In this document: piece after piece, positions 59,536-64,000 of the stretch
Layout of the letters: every line of letters begins with the position of its first letter
Position numbering within the stretch: the stretch's first letter is position 1
Source of the DNA: Lustribacter sp965277075
GTDB taxonomy: Bacteria > Vulcanimicrobiota > Vulcanimicrobiia > Vulcanimicrobiales > Vulcanimicrobiaceae
NCBI GenBank assembly: GCA_965277075.1
Contig: OZ255707.1
Span: 620,001 to 684,000 of the forward strand
DNA length: 64,000 nucleotides
Reading direction: 5' to 3'
The notes under the pieces: model-generated
Told to the model about the DNA's origin: nothing
Databases searched by the model: none
Seen by the model: only the letters and a program-made list of their open reading frames with translations
Program-made: the position numbers and the translations under genes

Positions 59536-60884
59536 AGCGCGTCTTCTTCTTTTGTGCGCTCATTGCTGCGCTCGTCACCGGACCGGTCCGCGCTGCAGAA
59601 CGGATCACGATCGATGCGCGCGACACAGAAATCGGTGACGTCATCCGGCTGATCGGCGCCGAATCCGGGTGGAACATCGTTCCCGACGCATCCGTCAAGG
59701 CGCAGCGCATAACGTTTCGGTTGCGCGACGTCGACGCGGAAACCACGCTCTCAACGCTCGCGCAAGCCTACAATCTTCAAATCCATCGCGAGGGGACGAT
59801 CATCATCGTCGGCGACGCCGCCGCGATGAATCGGCGCTACCTCGACCCCGCGATGCCGGGTGCACCGCAAACCGACGTCTTTCCGCTCGCACGCGCGAAG
59901 CCGGACGAGGTCGCGGCCGCCCTGCTTGCAGCGCTTCCCGCCGGCACCGTTGCCGTTGGTGACAAGCGTACGGGCAGCGTTATCGTTACGACGAGCACGA
60001 GCGGCATGATGCGTGCGCGCCGCATCATCGCTGCGCTCGATGGAACAATCGCCGGGAACGGCGGACCAACCACGACTGCGGCGATCGACATGCACAACGA
60101 ACGGCCGACCGACGTCGTGAAAGCGTTACACGTCGCACTGCCTGATACGTCGGCAATTCCCGACGACCGCTCGAACAGCGTCATTCTCTCGGGATCGAGC
60201 GACACGCTGGCGACGGCCCGGACGTTGCTCGCCGGGCTCGACCGTCCCGGCCGTCAAGTGATGTTCGAAGTCAAGGTCACGGACGTGAAGCCGAACGACG
60301 ATTCGTCGAACGTTGGCGTCGAGTTCGGTGGCACCGGCTTTGGCGCGGGTGCGCTCGCGCAATTTCCCTATACGCTCGCGAAGAGTTCGATCGTCATCAA
60401 CGCACAGATCAACGCGCTCGTCCAGAACGGTCGTGCGCAGATTCTGGCAACACCGCGGATCGCCACCCTCAACAACAAAGAAGCATCGATGCTCGTCGGC
60501 GAACAGTATCCGGTCGTTACCGTGAACCAGCAAACGGGATATCCGAGCGTGCAGACGATCGATGTCGGCGTTCAACTGCGCGTCACGCCGACGATCGGAG
60601 AGGACGGTGTCATCACGGCGGATCTGCATCCGTCCTATTCGCAGATCATCGGATTCAATTCGAACTTTCCGATTATCGCCAATCGGAGGGTCGACGCGAC
60701 ACTGCGCGTGCGCGACGGCGAGACGATCGTGCTCGGCGGTCTGTTCGAAGATACGACGTCGGAAACGATCAGCAAGCTGCCATGGCTCGGCGATATTCCC
60801 ATTCTCGGCGGCTTCTTCCGCAATAAGGCCGCGACGCATCAGCGGGACGAGGTCGTTTTTTTCATCACCCCGCACATTCTTTAG
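59532..60884 (+). CDS. pilQ: Type IV pilus secretin PilQ
   Basis: Outer-membrane channel for the pilus, 450 residues. Signal peptide KRVFFFCALIAALVTGPVRA. N0/STN-type domain (ITIDARDTEIGDVIRLIGAE), N1 domain, then the secretin C-domain with QILATPRIATLNNKEASMLV, VQLRVTPTIGEDGVITADLH and the closing RRVDATLRVRDGETIVLGGL through ISKLPWLGDIPILGGFF. No AMIN domains, so it is shorter than Pseudomonas PilQ. It is the last gene of the pilus set and confirms an outer membrane. Confidence 0.95.
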   Translation: MKRVFFFCALIAALVTGPVRAAERITIDARDTEIGDVIRLIGAESGWNIVPDASVKAQRITFRLRDVDAETTLSTLAQAYNLQIHREGTIIIVGDAAAMNRRYLDPAMPGAPQTDVFPLARAKPDEVAAALLAALPAGTVAVGDKRTGSVIVTTSTSGMMRARRIIAALDGTIAGNGGPTTTAAIDMHNERPTDVVKALHVALPDTSAIPDDRSNSVILSGSSDTLATARTLLAGLDRPGRQVMFEVKVTDVKPNDDSSNVGVEFGGTGFGAGALAQFPYTLAKSSIVINAQINALVQNGRAQILATPRIATLNNKEASMLVGEQYPVVTVNQQTGYPSVQTIDVGVQLRVTPTIGEDGVITADLHPSYSQIIGFNSNFPIIANRRVDATLRVRDGETIVLGGLFEDTTSETISKLPWLGDIPILGGFFRNKAATHQRDEVVFFITPHIL

Positions 60885-60930
60885 CGCGTCCGCTCCAAGT
60901 GAGTCGGAGCCGCGCGGCGAAGGAGCGCGT

Positions 60931-62097
60931 ATGGACTTCAGCACGCGCGCGATCCATGCCGGGCAAGGCGCCGATCCGGCCACCGGCGCAACGATCGTGC
61001 CGATCTACCAGACCTCGACCTACACGCAGGATGGCGTCGGCGAAAACAAGGGATTCGACTACAGCCGCACGATCAACCCCACGCGCGTCGCGCTCGAAGC
61101 GCAGCTTGCCGCTCTGGAAGAGGCGCGCTTTTGCAGTGCGTTCGCGAGCGGTATGGCCGCGACATCCGCCGTGATGAACGTGCTCTCGGCGGGCGACCAC
61201 ATCGTCGTCGGCAACGATCTCTACGGCGGTACGTACCGGCTGTTCTCGAAAGTCCTCGTCCGGTACGGGCTCACGTTCACATACGTCGACATGACCGACC
61301 TCGCAGCGACGCGCGCAGCCGTTCAACCGAACACCAAACTCCTCTGGATCGAGACGCCGACCAATCCGCTCTTGCAATTGGTCGACATCGCGGCCGTCGC
61401 CGCGTTGCGGCCGCGCGGGGCAATCGTCACCGTCGACAACACGTTCGCGACGCCGTATTGGCAGTCACCGCTCGCGCTCGGAGCCGACGTCGTCGTGCAC
61501 TCCACGACGAAATACATCGGCGGTCACAGCGATGTCGTCGGCGGTGCGGCGCTGACCAACGTGCCGGAGATCGCCGAGACGATCCGCTTCCATCAGAACG
61601 CGGTCGGCGGGGTGCCCGGGCCGATGGACGCCTGGCTCACGATGCGCGGCGCGAAGACGCTTGCGATTCGCATGCGTGCGCACGAAGAAAATGCGCGCGC
61701 CATTGCCGATTTCTTAGCGATGCGCGACGATGTGGCGACGGTCAACTACCCGGGGCTCACGACGCATCCGCAGCACGAACTCGGGCAGCGGCAAATGCGC
61801 GGTTTCGGTGGGATGCTCTCGTTCACGCTACGCGGCGCGGCCGGGCGCGCGCTCCAATTCGTCAAGCAGACGAAACTCTTCAGTCTTGCCGAGAGTCTCG
61901 GCGGCGTCGAGTCGCTGATCTCGGTGCCCGCGCGCATGACGCACGGCTCGATTCCCAAAGAAGAACGCGAGCGGCGCGGCGTGACCGACGGCCTCGTTCG
62001 GCTCTCGGTGGGCATCGAGGGCAAAGACGACCTGATCGACGATCTGCGTGCGGCCCTCGATGCAACGCGCGACCTGGCGGTGAGCGCGCATGTCTGA
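60931..62097 (+). CDS. Cystathionine gamma-synthase/gamma-lyase family PLP enzyme
   Basis: A 388-residue Cys/Met metabolism PLP enzyme. PLP-Lys region VVVHSTTKYIGGHSDVVGGA with Lys at the end of the ST-T-K motif, IETPTNPLLQLVDIAAVA, and the N-terminal IYQTSTYTQDGVGENKGFDY. AAGGAG precedes ATG 60931. The family covers cystathionine gamma-synthase (MetB), gamma-lyase (MetC/CTH-like) and methionine gamma-lyase; sequence alone does not decide. It is independent of the pilus genes, 46 bp after pilQ. Confidence 0.93.
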   Translation: MDFSTRAIHAGQGADPATGATIVPIYQTSTYTQDGVGENKGFDYSRTINPTRVALEAQLAALEEARFCSAFASGMAATSAVMNVLSAGDHIVVGNDLYGGTYRLFSKVLVRYGLTFTYVDMTDLAATRAAVQPNTKLLWIETPTNPLLQLVDIAAVAALRPRGAIVTVDNTFATPYWQSPLALGADVVVHSTTKYIGGHSDVVGGAALTNVPEIAETIRFHQNAVGGVPGPMDAWLTMRGAKTLAIRMRAHEENARAIADFLAMRDDVATVNYPGLTTHPQHELGQRQMRGFGGMLSFTLRGAAGRALQFVKQTKLFSLAESLGGVESLISVPARMTHGSIPKEERERRGVTDGLVRLSVGIEGKDDLIDDLRAALDATRDLAVSAHV

Positions 62098-62767
62098 GAC
62101 GCTCGACGTGCTCACCGGCTTACTCGGCACCGACGCCGTTTCGGCAGAATGCGCCAAAGCGATCGAAGCGGCGAACGGCGGCGAAGGCGTCGCAATCGGG
62201 TACGTGGCCTTCGACGGCTTGCGCGAACTGAGCGACCGGTCGGGGAATCTCGTCACGGATCAGCTCTTACGCGAGTTGGGGAATCGGGTGCGCGGCACGC
62301 TTCGCGATCACGACGCGGCCGGCCATCTCAGCCGCGACGAGTTTCTCATCGTGTTACGCCAACTCGGCGGCCGGCTCGAAACGCTGACGATCGTATCGCG
62401 CCTACGCATCGCGTTGAGCGAACCGATCAGGTCCGGCAAGGGCACGTATCGTCCCGTCGTCAACATCGGGCTCGCGTATCCGCCGGCCGACGGCAACACA
62501 CGCGAAGCGCTCACGAAAGTCGCTGAGAAAGCGATGCTGGTGATGCGCGACCAAGCGCGGGAAGCGGCGCAGCGCGACGCGACCCAGCGCGTCATCAGCA
62601 CCCGTGCTGCGGTCTCGGCCGCAGCGTCGAACGTATCGGCGGCCGAGCAAGCCGTGCGCGACGCCGATAACAACCTGATCGACGCGAAGAAACTGCTTGC
62701 CGAAGCGAAGGCGGCCGTCGTCGACGCGCTCGACGTCGCAAAACGCCTGGGGCTGACGATCCCCTAA
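62090..62767 (+). CDS. Degenerate GGDEF-domain protein with C-terminal coiled coil
   Basis: A 225-residue protein. The GGDEF-like fold is visible (VLTGLLGTDAVSAECAKAIE, VTDQLLRELGNRVRGTLRDH) but the active site reads HLSRDEFLIVL, so GG is replaced by SR and cyclase activity is doubtful. A helical coiled-coil tail (about 160-225, AAVSAAASNVSAAEQAVRDA) follows. It overlaps the PLP enzyme gene by eight bases. It may be a structural or c-di-GMP-related scaffold; there are intact c-di-GMP proteins elsewhere in the window. Confidence 0.82.
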   Translation: MSETLDVLTGLLGTDAVSAECAKAIEAANGGEGVAIGYVAFDGLRELSDRSGNLVTDQLLRELGNRVRGTLRDHDAAGHLSRDEFLIVLRQLGGRLETLTIVSRLRIALSEPIRSGKGTYRPVVNIGLAYPPADGNTREALTKVAEKAMLVMRDQAREAAQRDATQRVISTRAAVSAAASNVSAAEQAVRDADNNLIDAKKLLAEAKAAVVDALDVAKRLGLTIP

Positions 62768-62778
62768 AGGGAAGTTCG

Positions 62779-63942
62779 TTACAAACCGCCGCCGATTTTG
62801 CTCACGGCAGCAAAGTCATTCTTTTCCGGTTCCCAACGCATGATCAAGAGATCATTGATCGTCAGACCGCGCTGATTACCGTCGTGGAAGTCGTAGATGC
62901 CCGTAATACCGACGTAGGCGGTCAGCTTTTCGATGTAGGCGTGTAATTCGGCACCGCTCGCCGACGGCCCGAGTTTCCTGAGCGCGTCGATCACGATCAT
63001 CGCGGGATCCCACGCGATGCCGGCTTGAAAATCTTGCGGGATGCCGCTCGCCTTCATCGCGGACGCAAACGTTTGCAGCACCTTCACGTCTTTGCCTTCG
63101 GGCACACCCGCGACGTAGCGCACGCCCTGGAAATACACGTCTTTCGGAAGATAGCCGGCGTACGATTTCATCTGTCCGACGATCATGTTTGCGCTGGTCG
63201 TCATGACCGGCACGTCGAGCCCGACATCTTGAATAGCGTGTAACGCCGTGCCGAACGGCGTTCCCGGCGACCAGACGAAGAGCGCCTGCGGGCTCGCGCC
63301 CTTGATTTTCGAAACTTGCGCGCTCACGCTCGTATCCGTCGGGTTGAAGTGCTCGTTCGCGACGATCGCCATGTCTTTATTTTCAGGCATCTTCAGCGTG
63401 TTCGCGATCTCGGCATCGGCGATTTGTCCCGACGCGTCCGTCGTGTTGAGCGTTGCGAAGCGCTTCCAACCGCGCTGGCGCATGTACCGCATCGACGCCA
63501 CGATTAGGTCGGCGCCGCTCACACCTGCGGAGAACACGAACCCCCCCTGGGGCGGCGAAATCACCGGGGAGAAACAGTACTGAAGCGGTCCGTTCGTAAA
63601 GAGCGGGATCATCGCGCGACAGAGTGCCCCGAGGGAAGAACCCAATACGACGGCCGGCTTTTTCTCGAGCACGTGATTGGCGAGTTGCACGGAGAGCTGC
63701 GGGTTGGACTGATCGTCGTGAAACGCGAAGTGGACCGGGCGCCCTTGAATTCCACCATCCCGGTTGACGACGGTTTCAAGCGCGAGCAACGCTTTCTGTT
63801 GCGATGCAGCCGTGAACGCGCCCGCTCCGGTGAGCGGGATGATGACGTCGATATCGTACGGCGCACCGGCCGCGCGAACGTTCGCCGGTAGACCGGCGAG
63901 CGAGAGCGCGACGATGAGCGGGAGGAGGCGGCGAAGATTCAC
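62779..63942 (-). CDS. ABC transporter substrate-binding protein, branched-chain amino acid type
   Basis: A 387-residue periplasmic protein of the Leu/Ile/Val-binding class. Signal peptide LLPLIVALSLAGLPANVRAA, then IDVIIPLTGAGAFTAASQQK, VVNRDGGIQGRPVHFAFHDD and VVLGSSLGALCRAMIPLFTN. C-terminal AGIAWDPAMIVIDALRKLG. GTG start overlaps the upstream partial gene (GTGA). No permease is visible. Converges on the GGDEF-like gene 11 bp away. Confidence 0.92.
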   Translation of the reverse strand: MNLRRLLPLIVALSLAGLPANVRAAGAPYDIDVIIPLTGAGAFTAASQQKALLALETVVNRDGGIQGRPVHFAFHDDQSNPQLSVQLANHVLEKKPAVVLGSSLGALCRAMIPLFTNGPLQYCFSPVISPPQGGFVFSAGVSGADLIVASMRYMRQRGWKRFATLNTTDASGQIADAEIANTLKMPENKDMAIVANEHFNPTDTSVSAQVSKIKGASPQALFVWSPGTPFGTALHAIQDVGLDVPVMTTSANMIVGQMKSYAGYLPKDVYFQGVRYVAGVPEGKDVKVLQTFASAMKASGIPQDFQAGIAWDPAMIVIDALRKLGPSASGAELHAYIEKLTAYVGITGIYDFHDGNQRGLTINDLLIMRWEPEKNDFAAVSKIGGGL

Positions 63943-64000
63943 GAAACGGCGAGCGCGTCCGAGAGCGGCAACGAGCGGATGCGTTTCCCGGTCAGCGCAA
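63939..64000 (-). CDS. C-terminal tail of an upstream gene cut by the window edge
   Basis: The last 20 codons read ALTGKRIRSLPLSDALAVS before TGA. The ending resembles C-termini of molybdenum hydroxylase large subunits (xanthine dehydrogenase/aldehyde oxidase type, where T-G-K-R-x-R-x-L-P is common), but 19 residues are not enough to be sure. It overlaps the binding-protein gene by four bases. Confidence 0.4.
   Translation of the reverse strand, partial: ALTGKRIRSLPLSDALAVS

Noticed and set aside
1..64000. CRISPR array, prophage, complete insertion sequence, rRNA or tRNA genes
   Set aside because: Looked for direct repeats, transposase or phage motifs, and tRNA-like folds; nothing convincing was found.

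Overview
The window is GC-rich, densely packed bacterial chromosome. Neighbouring genes repeatedly share four bases (ATGA, GTGA, CTGA), so most transcription units are long and translationally coupled. The organism looks diderm: it has an MlaE-type permease and a type IV pilus secretin. It also carries features common in Terrabacteria: a PASTA-domain Ser/Thr kinase, a SpoIID-like protein, a split carA/carB, PyrR, and a LexA box of the Gram-positive type. My inference, from gene content only, is an uncultured diderm Terrabacteria lineage such as Eremiobacterota (WPS-2). No rRNA, tRNA, CRISPR array, complete insertion sequence or prophage was seen.

Layout. 0-4.5 kb (minus): gmk, rpoZ, glmS, rph, a small helical protein and a truncated mlaE. 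4.5-8 kb: a convergent RqcH-like gene, a carboxymuconolactone decarboxylase-like protein, an HD-GYP response regulator and an HPt protein. 8-16.1 kb (minus): penicillin-binding protein, PASTA kinase, ruvC-ruvA-ruvB, SpoIID-like, PilZ-like, queA. 16.1-20 kb: carB and an unrecognised gene. 20-22.6 kb: nucleotidyltransferase, MFS transporter, GNAT acetyltransferase. 22.6-26 kb: three intact and one decayed ABC solute-binding proteins without permease or ATPase. 26-34.4 kb (minus): one overlapping run pyrR-pyrB-pyrC-carA, then a BatD/MoxR/DUF58/VWA module, then pdxH. 34.4-40.1 kb: a 94-bp palindrome, valS, two small proteins, infA, pepP, a YqeG-like phosphatase.

40.4-47.8 kb encodes a B12-dependent ribonucleotide reductase (nrdJ) interrupted by three inteins. 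Its promoter region carries two NrdR-like boxes and a LexA-type palindrome placed between -35 and -10. 47.8-50.2 kb is a decayed accessory patch: a frameshifted small gene, an intact VapBC module, a small membrane protein and a twice-damaged MFS gene. 50.4-60.9 kb is a complete type IV pilus operon (pilB, pilT, pilC, a sigma factor, pilin, CcdA-like, TPR, pilD, pilM, pilN, pilO, pilP-like, pilQ). The window ends with a cystathionine synthase/lyase, a degenerate GGDEF protein and a branched-chain amino-acid-type binding protein.

The observations most worth following are the nrdJ locus (three inteins plus dual NrdR/LexA control), three genes that appear to start at CTG followed by ACC, the sigma factor and CcdA-like protein inside the pilus operon, the orphan binding-protein array, and the palindrome between valS and pyrR.
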